A stretch of DNA of 33,507 nucleotides from positions 1 to 33,507 of the forward strand of contig JNEM01013579.1 of NCBI GenBank assembly GCA_000697335.1. The letters run 5' to 3'. This stretch comes from Conidiobolus incongruus B7586. Taxonomy: Eukaryota; Entomophthoromycota; Entomophthoromycetes; Entomophthorales; Conidiobolaceae. The notes beneath the pieces were generated by a model that worked only from the letters and a program-made list of their open reading frames with translations, did not search any database and had not been told where the DNA came from. Below, piece by piece: positions 22,045 to 33,507 of the stretch. The translations under genes were made by a program, and so were the position numbers. Positions within the stretch are counted from its first letter, which is position 1. Each line of letters starts with the position of its first letter.

Positions 22045-25000
22045 CTCCCTTAATAAGTTTTTTAAAAGAGACACACTTTTTAGATTTTTATAAATAGATA
22101 TAATAAGCTAAAATACTCTTAATATTTTCTAGAGGTTCTTATATAACTTCTTTAATAAAATAACCTATTTATTTTATATAGAAATAAAGTTTATTCCTAA
22201 TAAATTTAGATTTAATTATATAATTAATATAGTATTTTTTTCAATCTTAATTAACAATTAGATCTAGTTTTAAAACTTTTAATCAATTAAGAAAAATATT
22301 AAAATTTTTAAAATAAGGTTTGATTTTAGATATGTGAAAGGTAAAGTTAATCTTTAAAGTTAAAGGTAATTCCAAGGTAATATTTTTAAAATTTAAATTA
22401 ATAAATTAAATTTTATAAGGATTATAATATAATAGCAAGTATTTTGGATTTAAGCTAGATTTAAGTAAAGTAGGTTTAAGGGTAGATTGTTCTAAGTATA
22501 TAAACATACTAGTTTTATATTTAAGAGGATTCCTAAATAACTTTAAATATTATTGTTCTATAATCTTTTAATTCTCTTCTAAGTTAAATTTAACAAGGGA
22601 ATTATTATATTTAATATTAGATTAAAATTTAACAACATTTAAAGATAAATTAATTTAAAGTTTTAAAGCAATTATTAAGTTAGGATGTTTGTTATAATTG
22701 ATGAAATAAAAGCTAAAACTTGTTGATTTATTAATAAAAGTGTTGAATAAATATTAAAGATAGTAGATATAAGTATTTTAATTTAATTAATTAATGTTAA
22801 TATAAACTTTAATCGTTTATTTTAAGGTTTTAATAGTTCTTTTAATAAGTTTATTAGTTTAGTAACAATTAATAATAAATATAGCTAAATTAATCTTAAA
22901 GGAAAAAGATAATAACTTTTAAAATCAAGAGTTGAATTATACATTTCTATTAGATATAATAGTTTGTGGAATTTTATAATAGGTAAAAATATTAAAGAAT
23001 AATAGTTTTGTAATATTTTTAACTGTAGAAATTTTGAAACAAAGAATAAAATAAACATATTTAAAGAATAAATCAATTACAATTAGTAAGTTATTATAAC
23101 TAATTGTTAATTTAAGAATTTCTATAAAATTAAGTTGGATTTATTGTTAAGTTTTATTAGGGACTTATAGGGGAATAAGTTTACTATATTTTAATTAGGT
23201 ATTATATTTAATTTTTTAGTATATATTACAAGTATAAGTGTATTTCTAAACTAATTTAACTAAAGAAAGTTAGTAATATCTTGTTTTAATTCTCTTAGCA
23301 ATCTTTAACTAGTTTTAATATCCTTTAATAAGTAAGTTATAACACTTATTAAATATTGCTTATTAGATCTTAAGAATATTAAAGACATATAAACAATTAT
23401 TATAATATAGTAAGTTATTGATGATTTTAAATCTTTTGACATATTTTAATTAGTTTTCTAATAATTTAAAAAGCTCTTCTTTAATTAAAATAAAGAAATT
23501 ATTAATTAGTTGTGTTTTTTAAAGTAATTTAATAAATTTTTTACTTCCTTCATTAATAATCATTATGTTAATATCTATTAGGTTTTTATAATTAGAACAA
23601 AAGGATAAATATGTAAGATTTTTTAACAAAATATCTATAATATAATTTTATTAACCTAAGAGATATTAGATAAAAAAAATAAGCTTGGATAGTTTTAATT
23701 TATTTAGCTTATCTTATTAATAAATACTTTTAAGTGTTTAAGTAGATAAGTGATTTATAATCTATAAGTGTTAAGAAAAGGTTGGAAAATAAGAAATATA
23801 AATGATTTTTGATTATTTCTACTAAAGCAAATAGTTTTTATTTATAAACTAGGTATTTTAATTTAGCTAGCTTTATTTTTTTTAATTAGAATGTTATAAG
23901 CTTTAAGGTAATATTTATAAGGTTAAACTCAACCTATTCTCCCTTATTTATTATTTTATTTTATAATTAAAGGGTAAAATATAAATTAAATTTAAATTAG
24001 GTTAACTATCTACTAATTACAAAAAAATTAAAGTTAGTAGAAATAATGGTTAATAGTTTAAGATTAAAAATAGATAAAGTAAAAACATTAGTAATATAGA
24101 AAATTAAAATATTTATATAAAAAATATATAGTAGGGTTTATTTAAAAAGAGAGTTTTTTCTCAAGAGATTAGTTAAAAGATTTGTAAATTTAATAAAAGA
24201 ATCAATGAAATTTTTAAAATAATTTAATAATTTAAGTATAAATATAAGCTAATCTTAGTTTATAAGTATAGTAAAAGCTTTTACACTATTAAATTTAATT
24301 AAATCAATGTTAATTTTTTAAGAAAAAATGATATAACCACAGAAAAAAATAGAAAAAGCACTAACAATATATTTTAATAACTTTAAAGGTAATATATATT
24401 CTTAAATAATTTGTAAAATTTAATTAACATATTAAATATATTTTTCATTAGTTTTTAAATAGATTAAAATATTATTAAGGTAAATAATAATAAAGTTATT
24501 AAAAACAAAGTTAAAAAGGGAATTGATAAATTAGGTAAAAGTTACAAGGGTATTATACAATTTAAAGTTTATAATAATAAATTAATAATAGCTTAATAGA
24601 GTATTAAAAATAATTAAAAGAATAGAATTTTCTTTAACTTTAATATTATAATAACTTTATCTAACATTTAATTTAATAAATATAGTGGATTTAAGTAGTT
24701 TATCCTTAATATTATATAAGTTTAATAATAGGGTTTTATCCTTAATAGTTTTAGAGTTTAAAATATAATTATTAATATATAGTTTTTAATCATTATTAGC
24801 TTTTACACAAAAATAATAAAAGATTTTTATAGTGAGAAAAAAGGTTTAATATATTTATTTTCAAGTAATTTTTAGATTTTTTCTTTTAAAGTGTAATATT
24901 GTTTAAGAAATAAATGATAAGTAAGCTTTAAGTATAATTATATACCTAAGAGAAGTTTAATTTTGTGTTTAATATTATGTTTAAAAAGTAATTTACTTAT

Positions 25001-26961
25001 AAGTTTAAAAACATTAGTAAATTAGCTTATTATATTATATAAGAAGTGGTAATTAGTTATAACTTCATTAAAATTAACAGATGAAATACTAGTAAATAAA
25101 TAATAAACAAATACATATCTTTATAAATTATTAAAGTTTTTAATTAATTTTTTATATCAGTTTTTGCTTATAATAATAAAATTATTTGATACAATTATAA
25201 AGTTGGTATTAGATAAGTAATTTAGTAATTTTATAATAGGGTAATATAAATTTTTTGAGATTAATTCTACTAATTTCTTTTAGAAAATAAATAAAATAGA
25301 TTTGTAACCTTTTAAAGTAATACTTATAGATAGAAAACTATAGTATTCAAATTAATTTTAACCTAGTATAAAATTATTACTAATGTTATCAACTAGGAAT
25401 TTAATATATTAAGAATAGATAAAAAGTAGTGATAAGTATCTAAATATAATATTAAATACCTATTTTATTAAATTATTAGTATATTTAAATATTATGTTAT
25501 TTTTTTAAGTAGGTAAAGATAGTTTTGTAATAATAAAAGAAGAAATAATATAACTAGAACAACTAAAGTTAATTAAAACATTAACAAGTATATCTATAAA
25601 ATATCTAGTTAAAATAAATAATAAAATGATAGCTAAAGGTAAGAAATCACAAAATAAATTAGTTACTAGAATATTTTTAATTTCTAATAATTTAATTAGT
25701 TAGATCTCTCTAGTATATATAGTTTAATTTTTAAAATCATTAGTCTATTAGAACTTTTGTGGATTAAATTAGAATTTGTTAACTAATTGTAAAAAAGATG
25801 ATTTTAAGGTAATATTATTATTATTTAAATTTGATTTATAGTTAATAGATTGGGATTGTTGAGAATTAAACAGATGTTATTTTCTAAGAAGATACTTATT
25901 AACTTTATTATTAACTTATGTCCTTTAACAATAATAACAACCTTTATTTATTCTCAAGTAAGCTTTAACTTCTTTACTAAAGGTTTTCTTATAGAGCTTT
26001 AAAGTAGAAACATCTATTATTTGAGATTTAGGTGGGGTAAAGTAAATTTTAAAAGATTAATTCTTGGGGTAAAAAAATTTAATTATAGAGTAAAAGATAT
26101 TATCAATTATAATTGTTATATCACAAATATTAAAAAAAGATATATTATTAAAATATTTTTTGTTAACTAATTAAAATTTTACTTGAAGATTAAAGTATTA
26201 TAATAACTTGTAGATTTATTCTTCTTTAGTGATATTTAATATATTTAAATATATTTAAATATATTTCATTGAATTTCTCAATTAATTACCTTATAGAAGT
26301 TTGTTATTTAAGTTAAAAAAACTTTTCTCTTGTTAATTAAATTTAATCTTTTAAATAATACCTTTCTTTAAAAGTTTTTCTAATTGTTTAAAAGTTTGTA
26401 TTCTTATAGTAAGTTATCCCCCAAAAAACTCTTTAGGATTAAACTTATAATAGGTTAATTATTAAATATAAATAAATTTTTCTAAAAAAAATGGTTAATT
26501 TAAAGATATTCTCTAAATCTTTATTAGAAATTAAATCAAGGTAATTTTTTATATTTTTAAAGTAGTTTTTAAGCTTATAAAGATTTTTAAAACTATCATA
26601 AGTGGTTAATTTGTTTTTAAAGATATTAAAGAGGTAGTTTGATATATATTAACTATAGTAAAATAATTAGTTTGTTAGATTTAAGTTTTTTAAGTTATGT
26701 TTTTCTTAACCAAAAGTTATTTAATATAAGCTTCTTAGAATGTAGTAAGTTTTTAAAAATTAAAGTCTTAAATTCACTTAATAATTAAATTACCATCATT
26801 ATTAAAATAGTATAAGGGTATTTTTTTAGTAGTATTATAGTGTATAATATTAAATTAAAGTAAAATAAATTATAAATAAGATTTAAAATAGTAATAAAAA
26901 AATTTAATACAGGTAATTATTAATTTCTAATAGATTTTTAATAGTTTTATTACTGCTACTA

Positions 26962-27355
26962 TATAAGTATAATAGTAAGTACTGATATAATATAAAGGAA
27001 AACTTAATATAAGAGTAGTATAACACAAAATATAGTATTATAATATAGCTATAGCATGCAAATATAAATAAAGTTTAATTAAGCTTCAAATTGGGATGAG
27101 TCATTGATATATTAAGATTTATATTAGGTAGTGCCAATATATTATAATATCAATAGGATATAATTTTATACTTAGAAATAATAGAAAAAATAAAAATAGT
27201 AAGTATTAAGAGGAAAAAAAACTAGTTTATTAGATAATTAAATGTTATTTATATAATTAATTTAATTATAAAAATATAAATTAATTATATAATTAATAGT
27301 TAATTGAAATATATGAGAAGTATATATAAGAATTTAAAGAACTAGTCTCTTAATA
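26962..27355 (-). repeat. Gypsy 5' LTR
   Basis: 394 bp. On the minus strand it starts TATTAAGAG and ends ACTTATA. The next bases, TAGTAGCAGT (26961 downward), resemble a tRNA primer-binding site with TGG changed to TAG. Confidence 0.85.
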
Positions 27356-27360
27356 ATATT
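27356..27360. repeat. Target-site duplication of the gypsy element, right
   Basis: ATATT directly after the right LTR, identical to 21643-21647. Confidence 0.8.
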
Positions 27361-27960
27361 TTAATAAGTTTTATTTAACAATAGCTATTTTAATTTTTCT
27401 TAATCTTTAGTTAAATTATATATTACTTATTTTATATTTTTATTAATTAATTTAAGTTTAAATTTTAATATAAATATTTAATACTTATATAACCAATGTT
27501 AAAATATTTTGATAATTTTTTAACTAGAATAGAAAAATATTTTCTAATATATTTTTTTAACTTTATTAATAATCAAAAAACAATAGTTAAAATTTTGTTT
27601 TATAAAATTTTAATAGATTTTAGATAATATTTTCTTAAGTTTAAAATAATTTACCTAGTAATAAATTGTTGATTAAACTAATACTTTATTATTAAGGTTT
27701 GTTTATAAATTTGAAATAATTTTAAAAGATTGATGGTTAAGCTTTATTATTACCAAAATAAAGAACTTTAAGTGATTATTAATTTTAATATAATTAGGCA
27801 ACAAATTTCAAGACTAATTTTTTTAACCAAAAAAGCTATTATATATATATATAATTTAAAACTATATACTTTCTTATTTGTTTTGTATATATTTTATTAC
27901 TTGAAACTAATAATATATTTGAAAAATCTAAAATTAAAAAATTTCCCATTTTTTCAATTT
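27361..27960 (-). mobile_element. Mariner copy 2, 5' half (split by the gypsy element)
   Basis: The complement starts AAATTGAAAAAATGGGAAAT, the same terminus as mariner copy 1 at 16058, and follows copy 1 through CAATTTATTACTAGGTAAAT (16369-16388 in copy 1) to the AATAAAACTTA block (16658 in copy 1), where the gypsy element interrupts it. Joined to 20981-21642 across the insertion it accounts for about 1.26 kb of mariner. The transposase frame is decayed. Confidence 0.8.
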
Positions 27961-28227
27961 TAAGCTAAAAATTGATTATTTTTATAATTTGTTTTTACTA
28001 ATTATTTATATAAAATCCTTTGTGCATCTTATTGAAAATAAAAAATATTATTATAAATATTTTTCTATTTACTTTTATTATAATATAATAGGTTTTAATT
28101 GAAGATTATCAAAAAACACTTTGAAAAAAAGGACTTTTAATTTGATTTATATATAATTTAATAATATTCTGGTTACTAAGATTATAACCCACTCAACTAA
28201 GAACTAATACATTTTGTCACATTATTT

Positions 28228-28431
28228 ACTGCCGTGAAATGGCCTATAGAAGAACCATTGTTGGAATATATTTTCATCATCACCTCTCGTCTTCTGCGAA
28301 GCCTATTAAACCCTTAACAAAATTTAATAAAGCACCTTAAGCCAAACTACCAATCAAATCACAAGCAATCCGCTCCCTTCCCTATTAACAATGTCTTACT
28401 AGCAATCGGTAGAATCACAGTATTAAAATAT
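28228..28431 (+). repeat. Unclassified dispersed repeat, copy B
   Basis: Second copy of the repeat at 4200-4412, same orientation, core 28263-28421. Its composition is richer in GC than its flanks. The blocks TGGAATATATTTTCATCATC, AATAAAGCACCTTAAG and CTTACTAGCAATCGGTAGAA are shared or nearly so with copy A. No terminal repeats or target duplication are clear. Confidence 0.6.
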
Positions 28432-29523
28432 ATTGATTTTGAATTAAAATTTATGAAATCCTCTCATAATCTGAATATCCAATACTTTCGATTATAATAA
28501 ACAAAGTTTTCGTATTGTTTTGATAGTTTTAGATTGATAATTTGTTTCACCTTAAAATTACACCATATTAGTTTTTTAAACCTTATTTCATTATCTAATA
28601 ATTAATATTTCAAATTTTCAAAAGTTTTTATTATTTTTCTAAAAAATTTAAATCATTAAAACAGAGTAAATAAAGTCTATTTAAGTAGATTATATTATAC
28701 GATGCTTTTAGTTAACTTGTAAGCCTAAACACATTGTTACTATAAATTCTAGTTTCAACTTTTATGATATATAATCAATATTTTAATAAATCATAAAAAT
28801 TATATAATGAGAAATCATGCACCTATCATTGCCAAATATCACAAATTAAACAGTTAGATATATTAATATAGCGTGTATATAAAATAAAAATCTAATATAT
28901 CACGCTATACCAAAGCCGCTCAATATAAATCATTTTGTTTCTTAATATTAATATCAATATTATTTTGATACTGAAACCAAAATCCTAATTTAAATTATTT
29001 TCGCCATTGACATTATTATGCAAATAAATTTGAATTATCAATAATATAATCTTTATATTACTTCCATATATGAATAAATTAATATTCCAAATAATAATAT
29101 ATATTATGTAATATTTATGTATCCATAAATGAGTTTTATTTTACTTGAATTGGATTTTATATGGAATAAGTTAAATTCTTTAGTCAAATCAATTAAAAAA
29201 TACAAATTTATTAGATTTTTATATTACATTAAAATGAAATATATTCATTTCATTATATCTCATTAAACTTTGAGTTAAATAATATCAATAATTGGAGCTT
29301 TCTTTTTTTTAAATAGAAATTTAAAGTATGCGCTATCTTATTTAGTTAATTGTATGATATTACATATTTGAAAATTTAGTTCAATGTTCTACTTAAGTGT
29401 AATTAATAAGTTATTCCGCTAGTTGTATTTTATATATACCTATAAATATCAGGGTTATTTTATTAATATTTTCGAATATTTATAATATTTTAAGTTTAAT
29501 CAAAATTTCAAAAATTCAAGTTT
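28432..29523. other. AT-rich DNA downstream of UGT gene 2
   Basis: No open frame or RNA gene recognised. It contains the hairpin at 28867-28909. The rest is A/T-rich with stops in every frame. Confidence 0.55.
28867..28909. repeat. GC-containing hairpin
   Basis: TATAGCGTG (28867-28875) and CACGCTATA (28901-28909) pair perfectly over 9 bp. After a one-base bulge, five more A/T pairs extend the stem, leaving a loop of about 12-13 bases. GCGTG/CACGC is striking in DNA this poor in GC. It may be a small fold-back element or a structured RNA; nothing identifies it. Confidence 0.5.
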
Positions 29524-29529
29524 TTTATT
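29524..29529 (-). promoter_or_regulatory. Poly(A) signal of UGT gene 2
   Basis: AATAAA on the minus strand about 65 nt past the TAA stop (29593-29595). The spacing is normal, but the hexamer is common by chance here. Confidence 0.35.
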
Positions 29530-29592
29530 AAATTCATATAATTGTCTATTGAATAGAAGTAGAAATAAAATTCTAAATTGTAAAAATGTTAA

Positions 29593-31254
29593 TTATTCTT
29601 TCTTTATCTTGAACATGTAATTTTTAGTTAACTTTTTGATTACTTGATAAATTCCCAATAAAACCAATATTACCACAATAATTGCTAAAGCTGAAACAGT
29701 TAATAAAATGTCTATTTTATAAGCTTTAACAAAGGGCATTCGACTGTCAGCTTGTATATACGGCTCCATTTCACAAGGTATTTCAAAAGGTACAGGAGGT
29801 CGAAAACGTCTACAAATTTTAGCAGATTGAGCATAATGCTCCAAAAATTTTGCGTTTTCTTCTCTTCTACCATTGTTATAATAACTAATGAATTGGATAT
29901 GCTGGACCTTAGATTGTAATTCAATGTTATTCACTCTAGTCAATTCTTGAATTTTTGTATATAATTCATAGGAGTTGGTTTCCCATGCTTGGACAAAGTC
30001 TCCAATTCCTCTCTCTTTCAACAAGCGAGCGTTACGATGTTGATCACCAATTAATGGCATACATAAGATTGGAGTTCCAGAGTGAGTGCCTTCAAAAACA
30101 CTCTCAATACCTCCGTGAGATAGAAATAGCCGAGTATTTGGATGATTGAGAATAGAAGTTTGAGGAGCCCATTTTAGTATTTTTATTTGGGAGTGACTCC
30201 CCTCAATAATACTGTTAGTGGAATAGGTCCGTTCGTTCACCTTGTAAGTTGATGGAAAATTTTCAAAGTTTGTATTTGCTAACCCCCACAATACTCCGTC
30301 GATGGAACCCTTGTCAATTGCTAGTTGCATAGCTCCTATTAGCACTTCGAGAAGCTGTTTATTCAATATTATGCTTGATCCGAATGCTACATACATGGTT
30401 TTATGAGTGTCAAGAAATTGTTGTAGTTCGGCATCAAGTGGTGGAAAATCTTCATCAGTTGTAGGACCAGTTAATTTTACAGTCGATGGAATAGGTCGAG
30501 GCTCTTCAAGTCCAAAGTAAGTATTTGCAATTTTCATCTCTTGATCCAATGAACCCCACGGACTCGGATTAGATGGGATTCCATACTTTGCACGAACTTG
30601 ATTCACTTTATGAATCATAGGACTGAGAGTATAATGAATATAGAGAGGATCTATGACATCATGCTTGAATCTTTGATAAAAGTTCAGTGATTCAGTAGTG
30701 ATAGGCGAAGTATCAATATATTTAGTAATAAAAGGAGCACCTCCTACATCTAAATGTAATCCTTGTAGTGCTAAAATAAGTGGAATAGAATACTTCCTAG
30801 CAGCATCAGAACAAACAGTAGCGATTATGTCGCATATGATTAAATCCACCTTGTTAGTTTGGAATAAGTTTTCATAATTTTTGAAAGAATCTTGGAACGA
30901 TTGGGGAATTTGATTGGAAAATAATTGTGCCTGAGCTTCATAGGGTTTGTCCATCCAATCCTTCAAATTGATTTTCGATAAATCAATATTGGATTCAACC
31001 GCACTTCCTCCAATATCATATAAAGTGTAGTTATAGGGTTTGTTATATTTAAAATTGTCTTTGGAAGTTGCATAAATAATATTATGTTTTCTATCTTTCA
31101 GAACCTTTGAAATTTCTAATAGATATTTAATATGGCTTCTAGTACCGAATACAGCTGATACTACAATATTCAAAGGCTCAGCGTTCTTTTCGCTAGCTGT
31201 AATCAAATTGAGAAATAATCCCAAAAATAAAGTTAACAAAGTTGTTAATTTCAT
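29593..31254 (-). CDS. UDP-glycosyltransferase, ER membrane-anchored (UGT 2)
   Basis: 553 residues, GT1 family, intact and intronless, paralogue of UGT 1. Signal peptide 1-20 (MKLTTLLTLFLGLFLNLITA). His41 in GTRSH is the likely catalytic base of the N-terminal acceptor half. The C-terminal donor half has the UGT signature from Trp362 (WAPQTSILNHPN) through HGG (380-382) to DQ (404-405). The juxtamembrane block (PFEIPCE 489-495, RMPFVKA 505-511) precedes a membrane helix (about 514-538) and a lysine-rich tail ending KIKKE, a KxKxx-type ER retrieval signal. In the 45 residues around the signature 34 match UGT 1. Catalysis should face the ER lumen, with the tail in the cytosol; the acceptor is unknown. 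It converges on UGT 1, the two stops being about 9 kb apart with transposons between. ATG 31254 directly begins the signal peptide. Confidence 0.95.
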   Translation of the reverse strand: MKLTTLLTLFLGLFLNLITASEKNAEPLNIVVSAVFGTRSHIKYLLEISKVLKDRKHNIIYATSKDNFKYNKPYNYTLYDIGGSAVESNIDLSKINLKDWMDKPYEAQAQLFSNQIPQSFQDSFKNYENLFQTNKVDLIICDIIATVCSDAARKYSIPLILALQGLHLDVGGAPFITKYIDTSPITTESLNFYQRFKHDVIDPLYIHYTLSPMIHKVNQVRAKYGIPSNPSPWGSLDQEMKIANTYFGLEEPRPIPSTVKLTGPTTDEDFPPLDAELQQFLDTHKTMYVAFGSSIILNKQLLEVLIGAMQLAIDKGSIDGVLWGLANTNFENFPSTYKVNERTYSTNSIIEGSHSQIKILKWAPQTSILNHPNTRLFLSHGGIESVFEGTHSGTPILCMPLIGDQHRNARLLKERGIGDFVQAWETNSYELYTKIQELTRVNNIELQSKVQHIQFISYYNNGRREENAKFLEHYAQSAKICRRFRPPVPFEIPCEMEPYIQADSRMPFVKAYKIDILLTVSALAIIVVILVLLGIYQVIKKLTKNYMFKIKKE

Positions 31255-31284
31255 ATTGCTTTAAGATTATTGAGAGTGATAGTA

Positions 31285-31298
31285 ATATATATATATAT
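31285..31298 (-). promoter_or_regulatory. TATA-like run before UGT gene 2
   Basis: A run of alternating TA lies 30-45 bp before the ATG on the minus strand. It could act as a TATA element, but simple TA runs are frequent in this window. Confidence 0.3.
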
Positions 31299-33507
31299 CC
31301 AAAATTAAATAATAAATGAATAAATACATCCGAATTCTCAAATATTTCCCCTGTAAATGAAATTTTTGGAAATTGAATGATAAAAAATCATATAATAAGA
31401 ACAAAGAGCGAGAAATTAATTGCTGACCTATGAAATAATGGAGTTATTTATCGTCATTAATTCCATATAACTTTTGTAATTAAATATTTTTTTCATTTCA
31501 AAATGTATTTTGATTGGACAACCATTTAATTGTCAAACAAAATTTAATGAAAAATTACTTGTTTTAATTTTTAAAATTCTTAATTAATAATGATTGATAA
31601 CATACTATTTGACAGTTATTCCATTTATTAAAAAGACAATGATGATATTTAATATCTATCATTTCCATATTAATATGGTTAAAATACTATATTCATTTAT
31701 AATTATAAAGTGATAATAGCAAAATTTGTGGTATAATATATTATGTTGATTAATTATTAAAAAGATTTAAAGGATGGGTATATAATGATTAATGCCTTTG
31801 TTAATGATAACTTAATTAAACTCTCTAATTCTTGAATATTTTTATCAATTACTTTTAAACCAGCAAAATTATTTAGCCTCAAAATTTTATCAAATAAATT
31901 TCATATATGGAAAATAAAGAACACATTAGTTCATAATTGAAAATTCAGTTATAAAAATATTGAAACAATTTCTGTTTTTGCATATTAATTTAAAAATCAA
32001 AAATCTCATATAACTTATGATATATTAGGTAATAGATTTAAACAAGAAAATCAAAAAATTATTCAAATTCTACGATTTCAACAATCTTGTATTGACATTC
32101 TTATGGGACATGTTTAAGAAAAGCCTATTTTTATATTTTGATTGATATAATACTCATTAGTCTTTTATTAATTAAAAGAAAAATTATAAAATATACATAT
32201 TCATAGCGAAGTTATTTAAATTACTTCATATAACGCACATTTTACTATCAATCTTATTGATACTGTTTTATATAGTTCAGCATGTCCCAATAATACTTCA
32301 CCTTCATATCAAATTCTATTTGATTATATGGAAAATTGGTTAACAAATTATATCCATCAAATTAGGTAGTTTCCAGTCATTCAACTCAATGTTTCCCAAA
32401 GAATTGACTAAATTAATTAACCAGCCTTTTTGAGATATTTAATTGAATTATTTATGTTATTTTTTGTATTTTGTTTTTTGTTTTTTGTAAATAGGGATCA
32501 ATATTAAAAAAGGCTTTGGAATTTGATTTAGTATTTCAGTTTATTAATCGAACTTTTTAATATTTTAGTAATATATATTTTCAAATTATATTATTAATAA
32601 GATATTATAATAAAATATCCTTTTTCCTCTTTTTTCCACTTCTGGGTTTAAAAAATTATTTCATAAATAATATAAAATTTGAATCAATTTTAATAATACA
32701 CTAAAAAATATGATTTTATTTTGAAACGAAAAGCTTTTTTAATTAAAGAGTAATATTAACTGAGGTATTAGATCATAATAAATAAGAATTATTAAAATAT
32801 TTTAAATTATACTCTAATTATTTATTTTTATAAGAATTATTCAGTATATGAATATCAATGTATTGAGTGTTCCTATTAAAAGATGCTATATGACAAGGAT
32901 AAAAAATGATTTAGTTAATTGAAAATGCTTATTATATTAAAAAAATTATAAAAATGAAACAACCTTTCTTTGGTTTATATATTACTTTAGTTAATATTTG
33001 AAATCTTTATTTTTACTGATTAAAGATGACCTTCAAAAATGGAAATTTTATTATTAATTTTCTATATATCAAAACTTTTTGATCTATCAATAATTGAGGT
33101 TTATAATATTAATTACGAAATATACTAGTAATAATAAATTAAAAAAATTTTTAATAGTTATTTTGATTATTTTAATATAAATTTATTAAAAAATTATTTC
33201 TAAAGAATAATTTTAATATTATTATTTATAAACAAAATAGCAAAAATATCAATTTTTTTTATTTTTATTATAATTTTTTGTTTTTATTATTTTTATATAA
33301 TTAAATAATTGAAAAATATCAAATATAATTAAAATAGGAATAGTTTTGTATATTATATTTATTAATTTTTACCATTATAATTTTAATTTAAATAAAAATC
33401 TTACTATATTATAACTATCTTGATATAATTGAATTAATTTTTTATAGATATATTTAGGTTTTAAAAAGATTAAATTTTAAATAAATATCATCATTGTTTA
33501 ATAAAAT
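31299..33507. other. AT-rich DNA, no recognised gene
   Basis: About 2.2 kb upstream of UGT gene 2. A short mixed patch (about 32275-32430, with CATGTCCCAATAATACTTCA and CAGTCATTCAACTC) has higher complexity but no open frame. No transposon terminus or RNA gene was seen. Confidence 0.6.

Larger units (their letters stand above)
21648..27355 (-). mobile_element. Ty3/gypsy LTR retrotransposon, full length, heavily decayed
   Basis: 5.7 kb between two LTRs of about 395 bp, read on the minus strand, with a 5-bp target duplication ATATT. Internal parts in order on the minus strand: primer-binding-site-like sequence after the 5' LTR (26944-26961), a gag region with a CCHC zinc-knuckle remnant near 25.9 kb, reverse transcriptase with a block resembling YLDDILIYSKT near 24.45-24.5 kb and the following connection region resembling NYFRNFIDSF near 24.2 kb, RNase H near 23.7-24.1 kb, and an integrase core near 22.9-23.1 kb. 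RT before integrase defines gypsy. A purine-rich tract adjoins the 3' LTR. It carries very many breaks throughout and is an old fossil; its LTRs have diverged visibly, mostly by transitions. Confidence 0.85.

Noticed and set aside
27772-27963. 63-codon plus-strand frame
   Set aside because: It lies in the terminus and leader of mariner copy 2, antisense, with no homology.
29712-30149. Other-frame open stretches inside UGT gene 2
   Set aside because: Shadows of an intact 553-residue gene.
1-33507. CRISPR arrays, bacterial operons, rRNA or tRNA genes
   Set aside because: No regularly spaced repeats, no Shine-Dalgarno-linked gene clusters, and no recognisable rRNA or tRNA sequence on either strand.

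Overview
This is a very AT-rich eukaryotic window. Gene-poor DNA, largely transposon wreckage, surrounds three intact intronless genes that stand out by higher GC. Two are membrane-anchored UDP-glycosyltransferases and one encodes a small secreted Ser/Thr-rich protein. The mix of UGTs with signal peptide, C-terminal membrane anchor and dilysine-like tail, a DDE_3-type Tc1-like transposase of a kind familiar from fungi, a mariner and a Ty3/gypsy element suggests an AT-rich fungus, perhaps an early-diverging (zygomycete-grade) one. This is an inference; no rRNA, tRNA or species marker was seen.

Layout. 1-8953: two copies of one Tc1-like element lie in inverted orientation around a 1.05-kb spacer (3404-4453). 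The right copy is complete end to end (4456-8953, TIRs about 29 bp, TA flanks). The left copy runs off the window edge. Both carry the same solo gypsy LTR at the same point. Their transposase has a 66-nt intron and an unusually long Asn/Lys-rich C-terminal extension. 8954-11024: AT-rich spacer ending in a TATA box. 11025-11666: secreted Ser/Thr-rich protein. 11775-16057: AT-rich DNA with no recognised gene. 16058-17359: mariner copy (DD34D, one base-run frameshift and several stops). 17417-17889: probable LTR plus leader of another retroelement, possibly copia-like. 18881-20563: UGT gene 1 (+). 20621-20802: fold-back (MITE-like) repeat just past its poly(A) signal. 20981-27960: a second mariner on the minus strand split by a degraded Ty3/gypsy element (21648-27355) with 5-bp target duplications ATATT. 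28228-28431: second copy of a dispersed repeat also found in the first spacer. 28867-28909: a GC-containing hairpin. 29593-31254: UGT gene 2 (-), a paralogue of gene 1, convergent with it. 31299-33507: AT-rich DNA with nothing recognised.

How it works together. The two UGTs probably act at the endoplasmic reticulum, transferring sugar from UDP-sugars to small lipophilic acceptors; they look like a dispersed paralogous pair whose intervening DNA was filled by nested insertions. The transposons show a relative order: the mariner predates the gypsy insertion, and the solo LTR predates the duplication of the Tc1-like element. Differences between repeat copies are dominated by C-to-T and G-to-A changes, so deamination-like mutation of repeats is plausible here.
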